From positions 2,536,001-2,600,000 of the forward strand of contig NZ_CP033433.1 of NCBI RefSeq assembly GCF_003713065.1: a DNA stretch of 64,000 nucleotides. Reading direction: 5' to 3'. Origin of the DNA: Cohnella candidum (GTDB taxonomy: Bacteria > Bacillota > Bacilli > Paenibacillales > Paenibacillaceae). Below, in pieces: positions 17,936 through 26,594 of the stretch. Numbering within the stretch: position 1 is the first letter of the stretch; each line of letters begins with the position of its first letter. The translations under genes were made by a program, and so were the position numbers. The notes beneath the pieces are model-generated. The model did not search any database, was not told where the DNA came from, and worked only from the letters and a program-made list of their open reading frames with translations.

Positions 17936-18835
17936 TCAGTTTGCCCGGCGAAGTTTCTCGCCGTATTCGCCGGAAAGATAGTCCCGGAACAGCTTCGCGG
18001 CCGGCGACTCGTATCTCCCTTCCTTCCATTCCAAACCGACCGTGCAGACGCACGAAGAGTCCGAAATCCCCAGCCAGGACATGCCTTCCATTTTCCTCAG
18101 CCCGTCGGAATCGGGCAGCACGGAAACCCCAAGCCCCTGCGAGACGAAGCCGGCTACGGTTTGCAGATCATCGGCCTCGTACTGCACATTCGGCTTGAAT
18201 CCCGTTTCCGCCAGCAGCTGGTCCAACATCTTCCGGAACGCGCAAATCGATTTATGCTCGATGAAAGCTTCTCCATCCAACTCGCTCAACCGGATCTCCT
18301 CCCGCATGGCCAGCGGGTGGACATGGGGCACGACGGCGTACAGCTTTCGGGAGAAAAGGGGAACCCAGCGATGTCCGGGCGTACCGGACGGCGGGGAAAT
18401 CAGCGCCATGTCGCATTGTCCGGCTTCCATAAGTCGCTGGATATGCTGTTGGTTTCCCTGCTCGAGCTCGAACCGGATGCCGGGATGCCTCATCTTGAAG
18501 GAGCCCACCATAGACGGAACGGTAGCGGAACCTAAAATATTCAGGTAAGCCAGACTGACGGTCCCCGTCTCCGGATGCGCCATTTCGGCGATTTCCCTTT
18601 TTCCCCGTTCCACTTCCTGCAGCACGTTCCGAACCGTCTTAGCAAATAGGACGCCATAGCGGTTCAATTGGACATTCCTTCCGCTCCTCTCGAACAGAGG
18701 AACCCCGAACTCTTCCTCCAGCTTGGCGATCGAGTGGCTGAGCGCGGGCTGCGTGATGTTCAGCTTTTCCGCCGCGCGGGTCACATGCTGCAGCTCCGCT
18801 ACAGCCGCGAAGTATTGCATTTGGGCCAATTCCAT
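17936..18835 (-). CDS. LysR-family transcription regulator
   Basis: 299 aa. N-terminal winged helix-turn-helix at residues 1-60 (AAEKLNITQPALSHSIAKLEEEFG), then the two-lobed effector domain (GTVSLAYLNILGSATVPS onward; FVSQGLGVSVLPD near the end). GGAGGG lies 8 nt before the ATG at 18835. It is divergent from an MFS exporter gene across 139 bp that contain an inverted repeat of LysR type, so it probably controls that gene and itself. The ligand is unknown. The pair interrupts the lon-clpX synteny of B. subtilis and may be an insertion. Confidence 0.92.
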   Translation of the reverse strand: MELAQMQYFAAVAELQHVTRAAEKLNITQPALSHSIAKLEEEFGVPLFERSGRNVQLNRYGVLFAKTVRNVLQEVERGKREIAEMAHPETGTVSLAYLNILGSATVPSMVGSFKMRHPGIRFELEQGNQQHIQRLMEAGQCDMALISPPSGTPGHRWVPLFSRKLYAVVPHVHPLAMREEIRLSELDGEAFIEHKSICAFRKMLDQLLAETGFKPNVQYEADDLQTVAGFVSQGLGVSVLPDSDGLRKMEGMSWLGISDSSCVCTVGLEWKEGRYESPAAKLFRDYLSGEYGEKLRRAN

Positions 18836-18870
18836 TCTCGTCGCCCTCCATTGATGAATGAAATTAATGA

Positions 18871-18886
18871 ATGATATGAAAATCAT
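18871..18886. promoter_or_regulatory. Candidate LysR operator
   Basis: ATGAT-ATGAAA-ATCAT is an interrupted palindrome that fits the T-N11-A LysR pattern. It lies between the divergent starts, just upstream of the MFS promoter -35. Confidence 0.5.
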
Positions 18887-18890
18887 AAAT

Positions 18891-18920
18891 TAGACATTAT
18901 GCATTGTCAAATTTTACAAT
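18891..18920 (+). promoter_or_regulatory. Promoter of the MFS exporter gene
   Basis: TAGACA (18891-18896), 18-bp spacer, TACAAT (18915-18920); each hexamer matches 5 of 6 consensus bases. The LysR operator candidate directly abuts it upstream, suited to activation. Confidence 0.6.
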
Positions 18921-18974
18921 AGGAAACACGGAAGACGCGGTCTTTCGAATCGCAACCGAAGGAAGGAAACCGAA

Positions 18975-20582
18975 ATGGAACTTCAACCGAAAGGAAACAT
19001 TGAGACCTCGCCGCGTAAAGGCTGGGCCTTCTTCTTTCTCTGCTTCGGGGTATTCATGGTTTATTTGGACCTCATGATCGTAAACGTCGCGCTTCCGGAT
19101 ATCCGAACCGATATGGAAATCGGCATCCGGGGCCTGCAATGGATCGTTGACGCCTACGCGATTCCGTTTGCCTGCTTGCTGCTCGCCGCCGGGGCTCTCG
19201 GCGATATCGTCGGCCACAAAAAAATGTTCCTAACGGGACTCGCCGGCTTTACCCTCGCGTCCGTTTGGTGCGCGGAATCGTCGACGCTGACCTCCCTGTT
19301 GGCGGCTCGGGCGGTCCAAGGCGCGTTCGGCGCGCTGATGATCCCCGTATCCCTGGCCATCATCCGCCTGACGTTCGACACGCCGGCGGAGCGTGCGAAG
19401 GCGATCGGAGTTTGGGCCGGCATCGGGGGGATCGCGCTGGCCGCGGGACCGCTCGCGGGCGGCTGGCTCGTGGAAGCTTTCGGCTGGAAAAGCGTGTTCT
19501 GGCTGAACGTTCCGGTCGGTGCGGCGGTGTTCCTGACGCTGTCCGTTCTGATGACCGAAACGTCGGTGAGAGCTAAGCGCTCCTTCGACGTCGTCGGCCA
19601 ATTCCTTTCCATCGCGGGGATTGCCTGTTTATCCTACGGATTGATCGAAAGCCATTCTCTCGGGTGGGACAATCCGGGGATCATCGCCTCCTTCGCGGGG
19701 GCTCTCCTTTCCCTCATCGCATTCGCGGTTTGGGAAAGACGTTTTCGCGACCCGCTTCTGCCCGTCTCGCTGTTCCGACAGCCCCTTTTCCTGGTCGCGC
19801 TCCTCGTCAATTTCCTTTCGTTTTTCGGCGTATTCGCCGTCATGTTCGTTATGACGCTCTATCTGCAAAACGTGAACGGCCTGACCGCATTCGAAACAGG
19901 GGTGCGATTCCTTCCGCTAACGGCGGCCATCATGGTCATGACGACCATCGGCGGCAATCTTACCGCGAAAATCCCTCCGGTCGCAATGATCCCGATCGGC
20001 GCTTTCGCAGCCGGGGGGGCCCTCTTCTGGTTGACCTCTTTGGAGCCGGGATCCGGATTCGGCGTATACGCTTGGCCGCTTCTACTTCTCGGGATAGGCT
20101 TATCGCTTGCCGGAACGTCCACGACCGTGGCGCTCATGAACGGCATCTCGCCGGAGAGGGCGGGCATGGCTTCCGGCATCGCCAATACATTCCGCCAAAT
20201 CAGCGCCGTGGTAGCCGTCGCCCTATCGGGCACGATCATCTCGGATCGCGTCCGCGCCTCTTCCGACGCCTGGATGTCCTCTTTATCCATCCCTGAAGAA
20301 TGGCGTTCGCCGCTGCAGGAAACGATGGCGTCCGGCAATCTGAACGCGGAGGCTTGGCGTTCTGCAGGCCTCCCTGCCGATTCCCTTGAGATCCTAGGCG
20401 GCAAAACCGCCGATTGGTTCGCGGGCGGTATGCATGGGGCGATGGTGCTGAGCGGAATCGCCGGCATCGTCTGCGGCTTGATTTCCTTGCTTCTTCTTGC
20501 GAGAAGGGGAGCAAAAAGAAACGTCCGTGGTTCCGCCGCCCCTGTTATTCCGCCGATCACCGCCCCCTCTCAACCTAAATAA
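18975..20582 (+). CDS. MFS transporter, DHA2 (14-TM drug/proton antiporter) family
   Basis: Plasma-membrane proton-coupled exporter, 535 aa with about 14 hydrophobic helices. The family motif D1 region DLMIVNVALPDIRTDM follows helix 1, and motif C-like GPLAGGWLVEAFGWKSVFWLN ends helix 5. Similar to EmrB/QacA-type multidrug pumps; the substrate cannot be told. AAGGAAGG precedes the ATG. Divergently arranged with a LysR regulator, the usual layout for an inducible efflux pump. Confidence 0.92.
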   Translation: MELQPKGNIETSPRKGWAFFFLCFGVFMVYLDLMIVNVALPDIRTDMEIGIRGLQWIVDAYAIPFACLLLAAGALGDIVGHKKMFLTGLAGFTLASVWCAESSTLTSLLAARAVQGAFGALMIPVSLAIIRLTFDTPAERAKAIGVWAGIGGIALAAGPLAGGWLVEAFGWKSVFWLNVPVGAAVFLTLSVLMTETSVRAKRSFDVVGQFLSIAGIACLSYGLIESHSLGWDNPGIIASFAGALLSLIAFAVWERRFRDPLLPVSLFRQPLFLVALLVNFLSFFGVFAVMFVMTLYLQNVNGLTAFETGVRFLPLTAAIMVMTTIGGNLTAKIPPVAMIPIGAFAAGGALFWLTSLEPGSGFGVYAWPLLLLGIGLSLAGTSTTVALMNGISPERAGMASGIANTFRQISAVVAVALSGTIISDRVRASSDAWMSSLSIPEEWRSPLQETMASGNLNAEAWRSAGLPADSLEILGGKTADWFAGGMHGAMVLSGIAGIVCGLISLLLLARRGAKRNVRGSAAPVIPPITAPSQPK

Positions 20583-20587
20583 GCATG

Positions 20588-20622
20588 AAAAGGGAGCTTG
20601 CGCGAGGCGCAAACTCCCTTTC
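20588..20622. terminator. Bidirectional terminator between MFS gene and ispG
   Basis: AAAGGGAG-c-TTGCGC / GCGCAA-a-CTCCCTTT (20589-20603, 20607-20621) with a GAG loop. The T-rich tail is better on the minus strand (after ispG). It closes both convergent genes. Confidence 0.85.
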
Positions 20623-20665
20623 GTCGTTCTGGTTATTCGTTATCTTGATCCGATTGCGAAGGCGA

Positions 20666-21763
20666 TCAATGCTTCCTTCCGGGAATGACGCCCGTTTCTT
20701 TGTACGCGACCGCGATCTGGTCGATTTCCCGTTTCAGCTCCGAAACGAGCTCGGCTTCGGGCACTTTGCGGATCATTTCGCCATACCGGAACAACATGCC
20801 TTCCCCGCGTGCGCCTGCGATGCCGATGTCCGCTTCGCGAGCTTCCCCCGGACCGTTTACGGCGCATCCGAGCACGCTGACCTTGATCGGCACCTTCAGC
20901 TTGGACAAATAGTCCTCCACCTCGTTGGCCACCGAGAACAAATCGATGTCCAGACGGCCGCACGTCGGGCACGAAATCAAAGTAGGCGCGTCCGAAATGA
21001 GACCGAATACCTTCAGCAGCTCGCGAGCCGCCTTGATTTCTTCCACGGGATCCGCGCTGAGCGAAATCCGCATCGTATTGCCGATGCCGGCGTTCAGCAG
21101 CACGCCGAGCCCGGCCGCGCTTTTGATCGTGCCGGAGAACAGCGTCCCGGCTTCGGTGATGCCGAGGTGAAGCGGGTAACGGATGACTTCCGCGGCTTGG
21201 GTATAGGCTGCGATCGCCATCGGCACGTCCGATGCTTTCAAGGAAACGATGATATCGTGAAAATCCAATTCCTCTAAAATGCCGATATGGAAAAGTGCGC
21301 TTTCGACCATGGCTTCGGGCGTGGGGTAGCCGTATTTCTCGAGCAAATGGTTTTCCAGCGAACCGGCGTTCACGCCGATCCGGATCGGAATGCCGCGTTC
21401 CTTACAGGCCTTAACGACGGCTTCCACTTTCTCGCGGCGTCCGATGTTGCCCGGATTGATCCGCACCTTGTCGATGCCGTTCTCGATGGCGAGCAGCGCC
21501 AGGCGATAATCGAAATGGATGTCCGCCACGAGGGGGATGGAAATCTCCCGTTTGATCGCTTTGATCGCTTCGGCGGCTTCTTTGTTGTTGACGGTCACGC
21601 GGACGATTTGGCAGCCCGCTTCCTCTAAGCGTTTGATCTCCGCCACGGTGGCGGCGACGTCCGCCGTCTTCGTCGTGCACATGCTTTGCAGGATGACCTG
21701 GTTGTTCCCGCCGATCGTGAGGTTGCCCACCCGCACGGGAACGGTGTCCGTCCTCTTGAACAT
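20666..21763 (-). CDS. ispG: 4-hydroxy-3-methylbut-2-enyl diphosphate synthase
   Basis: Penultimate step of the MEP isoprenoid pathway; reduces MEcPP to HMBPP with a [4Fe-4S] cluster. 365 aa. N-terminal TIM barrel ([29 protein letters not shown]) and C-terminal cluster-binding cysteines in LISCPTCGR and [19 protein letters not shown] lies before the ATG. Consistent with the type II isopentenyl diphosphate isomerase gene at 40174-41235. In B. subtilis ispG (yqfY) is elsewhere, so its place beside clpX is lineage specific. Confidence 0.96.
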   Translation of the reverse strand: MFKRTDTVPVRVGNLTIGGNNQVILQSMCTTKTADVAATVAEIKRLEEAGCQIVRVTVNNKEAAEAIKAIKREISIPLVADIHFDYRLALLAIENGIDKVRINPGNIGRREKVEAVVKACKERGIPIRIGVNAGSLENHLLEKYGYPTPEAMVESALFHIGILEELDFHDIIVSLKASDVPMAIAAYTQAAEVIRYPLHLGITEAGTLFSGTIKSAAGLGVLLNAGIGNTMRISLSADPVEEIKAARELLKVFGLISDAPTLISCPTCGRLDIDLFSVANEVEDYLSKLKVPIKVSVLGCAVNGPGEAREADIGIAGARGEGMLFRYGEMIRKVPEAELVSELKREIDQIAVAYKETGVIPGRKH

Positions 21764-21792
21764 CTACGATTCTCTCCCCGGATATACGAATA

Positions 21793-21816
21793 CCACCTCG
21801 CTGGAGAGCGAGGTGG
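21793..21816 (-). terminator. Hairpin between clpX and ispG
   Basis: Perfect 10-bp stem CCACCTCGCT / AGCGAGGTGG with loop GGAG, 14 bp past the clpX stop. The T-run is missing on the minus strand (TATTCGT follows), so it may be a weak terminator or an mRNA 3'-protecting hairpin. Confidence 0.55.
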
Positions 21817-21829
21817 ATGTTGTCCAACG

Positions 21830-23089
21830 TTATGCGCTTTCTTCTTTTTTCTTGCCCTTCTTCGTCTGGAGCTCGGGAATCATTTTCTCTTTGACGACCT
21901 TCTCGGTCACCAAGCAGTTGACGACGTCGTCACGCGATGGAACCTCGTACATGACGTCGAGCATGATTCCTTCGATGATGGCCCTCAGGCCGCGAGCGCC
22001 GGTGTTGCGCTTGATGGCTTCGCGGGCGATTTCCTCCAAGGCGCCGTTATCGAACTCGAGCTTGACGTTGTCCATCTCGAGCAGCTTCTGGTACTGCTTC
22101 ACGAGTGCGTTTTTCGGTTCGGACAGAATCCGGACCAAAGCGCCTTCGTCCAGCGGCTCCAGCGTCGAGATGACCGGCAGGCGGCCGACGAATTCCGGGA
22201 TCAAGCCGAATTTCAGCAAGTCCTCCGGCTGCGCCAGCGTCAGGTATTCGCCCGGTTTCAGTTCTTTCTGGCCTTCGAGAGCCGAACTGAAGCCGATGAC
22301 CTTCTTGCCGATGCGGCGTTTGATGATTTGCTCCAGGCCGTCGAACGCTCCGCCGCAGATGAAGAGGATGTTCGTCGTGTCGATCTGGATGAATTCCTGA
22401 TGCGGGTGCTTGCGTCCGCCTTGCGGAGGAACGGAAGCGACCGTGCCTTCGAGGATTTTCAGCAGCGCCTGCTGAACGCCCTCGCCGGATACGTCGCGCG
22501 TAATCGAAGGATTCTCGGATTTGCGGGCGACTTTATCGATTTCGTCGATGTAGATGATGCCGCGTTCGGCTTTCTCTACGTCGTAATCGGCTGCCTGGAT
22601 CAGCTTGAGCAAAATGTTCTCGACGTCTTCACCTACGTAGCCGGCTTCCGTCAAGGAAGTGGCGTCCGCGATCGCGAAAGGAACGTTGAGGATTTTGGCC
22701 ATCGTCTGCGCGAGCAGCGTTTTGCCGGAGCCCGTCGGGCCGATCAGCATGATGTTGCTCTTCTGCAGCTCTACGTCTTCCAGCTTGGCCGATTGGGAAT
22801 TGATGCGCTTATAGTGGTTGTATACGGCGACGGACAACGATTTCTTCGCTTGCTCCTGGCCGATGACGTATTGGTCCAAAATGTTGCGAATATCTTTGGG
22901 CTTCGGAATGTCCTTGAGGTCCAGTTCTTCCTCATGCCCCAGCTCTTCCTCCACGATCTCCGTGCAGAGCTCGATGCATTCGTCGCATATATAGACGCCG
23001 GGTCCGGCCACCAGCTTGCGGACCTGATCTTGGGACTTGCCGCAGAACGAGCATTTAAGCTGGCCTTTCTCGTCGTTGAATTTAAACAT
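21830..23089 (-). CDS. clpX: ClpX, ATP-dependent unfoldase subunit of ClpXP
   Basis: Hexameric AAA+ unfoldase that recognises tagged proteins and feeds them to ClpP. 419 aa. N-terminal C4 zinc-binding domain (C13, C16, C35, C38 in CSFCGKS and YICDEC), Walker [16 protein letters not shown], Walker [10 protein letters not shown], sensor and ClpP-docking regions intact. AAAGGAGG precedes the ATG. Lies 12 nt after clpP and is read with it. Confidence 0.98.
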   Translation of the reverse strand: MFKFNDEKGQLKCSFCGKSQDQVRKLVAGPGVYICDECIELCTEIVEEELGHEEELDLKDIPKPKDIRNILDQYVIGQEQAKKSLSVAVYNHYKRINSQSAKLEDVELQKSNIMLIGPTGSGKTLLAQTMAKILNVPFAIADATSLTEAGYVGEDVENILLKLIQAADYDVEKAERGIIYIDEIDKVARKSENPSITRDVSGEGVQQALLKILEGTVASVPPQGGRKHPHQEFIQIDTTNILFICGGAFDGLEQIIKRRIGKKVIGFSSALEGQKELKPGEYLTLAQPEDLLKFGLIPEFVGRLPVISTLEPLDEGALVRILSEPKNALVKQYQKLLEMDNVKLEFDNGALEEIAREAIKRNTGARGLRAIIEGIMLDVMYEVPSRDDVVNCLVTEKVVKEKMIPELQTKKGKKKEESA

Positions 23090-23101
23090 GGAAACCCTCC
23101 T

Positions 23102-23692
23102 TTAACCGGGAATGGGCGCGGAAATCACGCGGTCGATCAGACCGTACGCCAATGCTTCCTCCGCACTCATGAAATTGTCGCGATCCGTGTCCCGCTCGAT
23201 TTTGTCGTACGGCTGCCCGGTACGATCGACGTAAATACGGTTCAGCTTTTCTTTCGTCTTAACAATCCAATCCGCGTGAATCTTAATATCCGATGCCTGA
23301 CCTCTTACCCCGCCGAGCGGCTGGTGAATCATGATCTCGCTGTTCGGAAGCGCGAACCGCTTGCCCTTCGCTCCCGCGGTAAGCAGAAGCGAACCCATGC
23401 TGGCGGCCATCCCGCAGCAGATCGTGGACACATCCGGCTTGATAAACTGCATCGTATCATAGATACCCATACCGGCCGTCACCGAACCGCCGGGCGAATT
23501 GATGTACAAGGAGATGTCCTTCTCCGGATCTTCAGCGGCCAAGAAAAGCAGTTGGGCGATGACGAGATTGGCGACGTCGTCGTCAATGGCGCTTCCGAGA
23601 AAGATAATCCGGTCCTTGAGGAGCCGGGAGTAGATGTCGTACGACCGCTCCCCGCGGTTCGTTTGTTCGACGACCATAGGTACCAAACTCAT
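23102..23692 (-). CDS. clpP: ClpP, ATP-dependent Clp protease proteolytic subunit
   Basis: Serine peptidase forming the tetradecameric chamber used by ClpX and other Clp ATPases. 196 aa. Catalytic S98 in [13 protein letters not shown] and H123 in [11 protein letters not shown] are visible. AGAGGTTGG before the ATG. Here clpP is directly upstream of clpX, as in many proteobacteria, while in B. subtilis the genes are far apart. Its promoter has no evident CtsR box. Confidence 0.98.
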   Translation of the reverse strand: MSLVPMVVEQTNRGERSYDIYSRLLKDRIIFLGSAIDDDVANLVIAQLLFLAAEDPEKDISLYINSPGGSVTAGMGIYDTMQFIKPDVSTICCGMAASMGSLLLTAGAKGKRFALPNSEIMIHQPLGGVRGQASDIKIHADWIVKTKEKLNRIYVDRTGQPYDKIERDTDRDNFMSAEEALAYGLIDRVISAPIPG

Positions 23693-23735
23693 GCGACCAA
23701 CCTCTTTTCACTGTAGACTTCGAATCATCGGTAAT

Positions 23736-23764
23736 ATTCTAACACGTTCAAAGCCGAATGTCAT
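23736..23764 (-). promoter_or_regulatory. Sigma-A type promoter of clpP-clpX
   Basis: Minus strand ATGACA (23764-23759), 17-bp spacer, TAGAAT (23741-23736); 5 of 6 matches in each hexamer. Confidence 0.72.
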
Positions 23765-23823
23765 GTTGACGAACCGCCCATTCGAAAGCGGTTTACCGGA
23801 CCTCCGCGCCAACCCCTTTTGCG

Positions 23824-23856
23824 AAAAATAAGGCACGCAGATTGCACGTGCCTTAT
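23824..23856 (-). terminator. Terminator downstream of tig
   Basis: 10-bp stem ATAAGGCACG / CGTGCCTTAT (23828-23837, 23847-23856), then TTTTT on the minus strand. Separates tig from clpP. Confidence 0.88.
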
Positions 23857-23876
23857 CCCGGTGAACTATGTGGGCG

Positions 23877-25166
23877 TTACGCCGTTTTGCTGTTCTCCAC
23901 GATGAACTTCACGGCCTTGCGGACTTTCAGGTCCGAAGTCAGCGTGTCCAGGTAGCCGTTAGAGGAGAAGATCGTACGGAGCTCATCCGCACTGCGGCCG
24001 TACATTTTCGAGAGGTTCTCAAGCTCTTCGTCCACGTCGGACTCGGAAACTTCGAGGTTCTCGGCGTTCGCGATCGCTTCCAGTACCAGATTGTTGCGGA
24101 CGCGCTTGGAAGCGTCGACTTTCATCTGTTCTTTGAGCGACTCTTGGCTTTGGCCGCTGAACTGATAGTACAGGTCCAGGTTCATGCCTTGCATGCGGAG
24201 GCGGCTTTCGAAATCCTTCATCATTTGCTCGATTTCGTTTTCCACCATCGCCTCGGGCACGTCGACTTCCGCCGCCGCTGCCGCTTGGTCGATGACAGCC
24301 GTTTCGCGTGCGGATTCCGCGTCTTTCTCCTTGCGCTCTTTCAGCTTTGCCGCCAAATCCTGTTTATATTCCTCCAGCGTATCGAATTCGCTGACGTCCT
24401 TCGCGAACTCGTCGTCGAGAGCCGGGAGGTTTTTGCGTTTGATTTCATGGAGTTTCACTTTGAACACGACCGGCTTGCCGGCCAAGTTTTCCGCGTGGTA
24501 GTTTTCCGGGAACGTGACGTTGACGTCTTTCTCTTCGGCGATGTTCAGGCCGACGACTTGCTCTTCGAAGCCGGGAATGAACGAGCCGGAACCGAGTTCG
24601 AGAGAGTACATCTCGCCTTTGCCGCCTTCGAACGGCACTCCGTCCTGGAAGCCTTCGAAGTCGATGACCGCCGTGTCGCCTTGCTGAGCAGGGCCTTCGT
24701 CGACGACGACGAGTTCCGCATGACGGTTTTGGAGGCGCTCCAGCTCTTTGGCGATTTCCTCTTCGGTCACTTCGGCGTCGGCTGCCGGTACTTCAAGGCC
24801 TTTGTATTCGCCGAGTTTGACTTCCGGCTTCACCGTGACTTTAGCTTTGAACTTGAAAGCTTGTCCTTTGGCAAATTGCTCGACGTCCACATCCGGACGG
24901 TCGACCGGCTCAATGCCGGCTTGCTCAACCGCTTCCGAATACGCTTGCGGAAGAAGGATGTCGATGGCATCCTGATACAGGCTCTCTACGCCGAAACGAG
25001 CTTCGAAGATGGCGCGCGGCACTTTGCCTTTGCGGAATCCCGGCACGTTTACTTTGGCGACGACTTTGCGGAATGCCTTGTCCAATGCGACGGCAACTTG
25101 TTCCGCGTCGATTTCAACGTCGAGAACGCCGACGTTCTTCTCTATTTTTTCCCAATTCGCTTTCAT
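23877..25166 (-). CDS. tig: Trigger factor, ribosome-associated chaperone and prolyl isomerase
   Basis: Binds the ribosome exit tunnel and shields nascent chains. 429 aa. N-terminal ribosome-binding domain with the signature region VPGFRKGKVPRAIFEARFG (about residues 40-58), a central FKBP-type domain (QQGDTAVIDFEGFQDGVPFEGG), and the C-terminal helical arms. The ATG at 25166 follows GGAGGGG by about 11 nt; the upstream GTG in the same frame lies on the site. Own promoter and terminator. Confidence 0.97.
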   Translation of the reverse strand: MKANWEKIEKNVGVLDVEIDAEQVAVALDKAFRKVVAKVNVPGFRKGKVPRAIFEARFGVESLYQDAIDILLPQAYSEAVEQAGIEPVDRPDVDVEQFAKGQAFKFKAKVTVKPEVKLGEYKGLEVPAADAEVTEEEIAKELERLQNRHAELVVVDEGPAQQGDTAVIDFEGFQDGVPFEGGKGEMYSLELGSGSFIPGFEEQVVGLNIAEEKDVNVTFPENYHAENLAGKPVVFKVKLHEIKRKNLPALDDEFAKDVSEFDTLEEYKQDLAAKLKERKEKDAESARETAVIDQAAAAAEVDVPEAMVENEIEQMMKDFESRLRMQGMNLDLYYQFSGQSQESLKEQMKVDASKRVRNNLVLEAIANAENLEVSESDVDEELENLSKMYGRSADELRTIFSSNGYLDTLTSDLKVRKAVKFIVENSKTA

Positions 25167-25271
25167 GGTAACTTTCCCCTCCACTATTGTCGGGAGTTTG
25201 ACGATGTCAAACTCTTACCGTTGGCTTCTTTGTGCCGTATCTAGACGGCTCCCCTTTACATAAACCATTAC

Positions 25272-25300
25272 ATTATATCCAACGTTCCGTTCCTTCGCAA
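25272..25300 (-). promoter_or_regulatory. Sigma-A type promoter of tig
   Basis: Minus strand TTGCGA (25300-25295), 17-bp spacer, perfect TATAAT (25277-25272). Confidence 0.8.
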
Positions 25301-25319
25301 GGCAGGGATTGTCGTCTCG

Positions 25320-26243
25320 TCACAGGACGGATCGAGGTTCCGCGGAATATTGTCTCAGCCACCGCAGCGCCTGCTCGTAACGAAACCGCAATTCGTCGGT
25401 AATGCCGTACTGGTCGCGGATTTCGTCGTCCGCGGTTTGGCCGTGCAGCTTTTCCAGCAAAATCTGGTGAAGCGCGGCCGCCCAAACGTCTGCGGATCCG
25501 TCGTCGTCCTGGATCATCGTCCGGTAGATCGGAGTGCCGTATGCCGCCTGCACGCATTCCTTCCACATTTCCTCCGCGAAATAGGACAGCGTGGGGTCGG
25601 ACACTTCCGCGGTCTGGCGAACGCGGTCCATCACCGTAAGGACGGGTTGCGGAAAATCGGAAAACGAAACCGGGGTGTCGCCGATCTCGAGCGCCATCAA
25701 TTCCCCGTCCCTCCACAGAGGGACGCTTCCCGCCGCTCCTTGCTTGCGGAGCGCCTGCAGCGCCCGGAATTGCACGGACGGGTGATGCTCGCGTTCCGAC
25801 AACCACTCTCTCAAGGCGGGTTCGACGTCCGGATGGATCAAGTGGAGCAACTGGCCGATGACGAGCATTTGCTGCTCCGGGTCATCCGCTTCCTTCAGCG
25901 TTTTGAGAAGACGGGGGACATATTCGGCATCCTGGACGGAGCGATCCTCCACCCGTTTGCGTACCCAGTCGGATTCGGCAATCTCATCATCGGGTTCGTC
26001 GTCGAAAACCGAAACGACGTTTCCGGCCACGACGGCTTCCGGAAACGCGGCTTCCAGCCATCCGAGCAAGGCTTGCCATTCCGTATGGTGGCGTTCCGCG
26101 TCGCCATGGCATTGGAGCAGGAAGGTCAGCAGCGCTTTCGCGTCCCCGTATCTTTCCGTTTCCAACATTTTGGTCAATTGGATTTGATAATAGTCCAGCG
26201 TTTTAGGAAACAACACCAAATTGTCATTGGCGCGGTCGGTCAT
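25320..26243 (-). CDS. Conserved protein, YsoA-like by position
   Basis: 307 aa, soluble, acidic, mostly helical, with no catalytic motif that I recognise. Helical repeat-like segments (VPRLLKTLKEADDPEQQMLVI, QFRALQALRKQGAAGSVPLW) suggest a HEAT- or TPR-like scaffold. In B. subtilis the gene upstream of tig is ysoA, which encodes a TPR-type protein; the same place here suggests a counterpart, but direct similarity could not be tested. ATG at 26243 chosen because GAAGGGG lies about 9 nt upstream and the earlier frame is low-quality. Confidence 0.6.
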   Translation of the reverse strand: MTDRANDNLVLFPKTLDYYQIQLTKMLETERYGDAKALLTFLLQCHGDAERHHTEWQALLGWLEAAFPEAVVAGNVVSVFDDEPDDEIAESDWVRKRVEDRSVQDAEYVPRLLKTLKEADDPEQQMLVIGQLLHLIHPDVEPALREWLSEREHHPSVQFRALQALRKQGAAGSVPLWRDGELMALEIGDTPVSFSDFPQPVLTVMDRVRQTAEVSDPTLSYFAEEMWKECVQAAYGTPIYRTMIQDDDGSADVWAAALHQILLEKLHGQTADDEIRDQYGITDELRFRYEQALRWLRQYSAEPRSVL

Positions 26244-26353
26244 CGCAAATCCCCTTCCAGGCCGGAAATCGGCCTCAGGTTCGGTCCCCCGCATTATACC
26301 ATGAAGTTTCCCGGAAAAGGAAAAAGCCGGCGTTATCCGGCACGGCGAGAGGA

Positions 26354-26382
26354 TTGATATGCGGTCGGGACTGTGCTATCAT
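26354..26382 (+). promoter_or_regulatory. Promoter of tRNA-Gly
   Basis: TTGATA (26354-26359), 17-bp spacer, TATCAT (26377-26382), 20 bp before the tRNA 5' end. Confidence 0.75.
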
Positions 26383-26402
26383 AACTCTTGCTCACGTGCC
26401 GT

Positions 26403-26476
26403 GCGGGTGTAGTTCAATGGTAGAACGCCAGCTTCCCAAGCTTGAGGCGAGGGTTCGATTCCCTTCACCCGCTCCA
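26403..26476 (+). tRNA. tRNA-Gly, anticodon CCC
   Basis: Acceptor stem GCGGGTG / CACCCGC, D-arm GTTC-AATGGTA-GAAC, anticodon loop TTCCCAA, T-arm GGGTTCGATTCCC, and an encoded CCA end. The anticodon stem CCAGC / GCTTG carries one non-canonical C-U position (28-42). Reads GGG codons. Has its own promoter and terminator. Confidence 0.93.
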
Positions 26477-26493
26477 AATGCATATGAAACAGC

Positions 26494-26521
26494 GAAGCCC
26501 TTAGATCAGGGCTTCTTTTTG
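26494..26521 (+). terminator. Terminator of tRNA-Gly
   Basis: GAAGCCC / GGGCTTC (26494-26500, 26509-26515), 8-nt loop, then TTTTT. Confidence 0.9.
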
Positions 26522-26550
26522 TATTTCGGCGCATGAACGTTATTGAAGCA

Positions 26551-26580
26551 AAAAAGGTGTTCCGTGGGGAACACCTTTTT
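26551..26580. terminator. Terminator of adenine deaminase gene (bidirectional form)
   Basis: AAAAAGGTGTTCC / GGAACACCTTTTT (26551-26563, 26568-26580) with a 4-nt loop. A/T tracts on both sides let it work in both directions; it closes ade on the minus strand. Confidence 0.9.
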
Positions 26581-26594
26581 GCATTGTCCGATTT

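Noticed and set aside
21686..23716. 676-codon open frame on the plus strand
   Set aside because: Lies over clpX and clpP on the other strand; no start signal and no recognisable domain. A shadow frame.
23868..25244. 458-codon open frame on the plus strand
   Set aside because: Complete antisense of tig with Phe/Arg-rich composition; not a gene.
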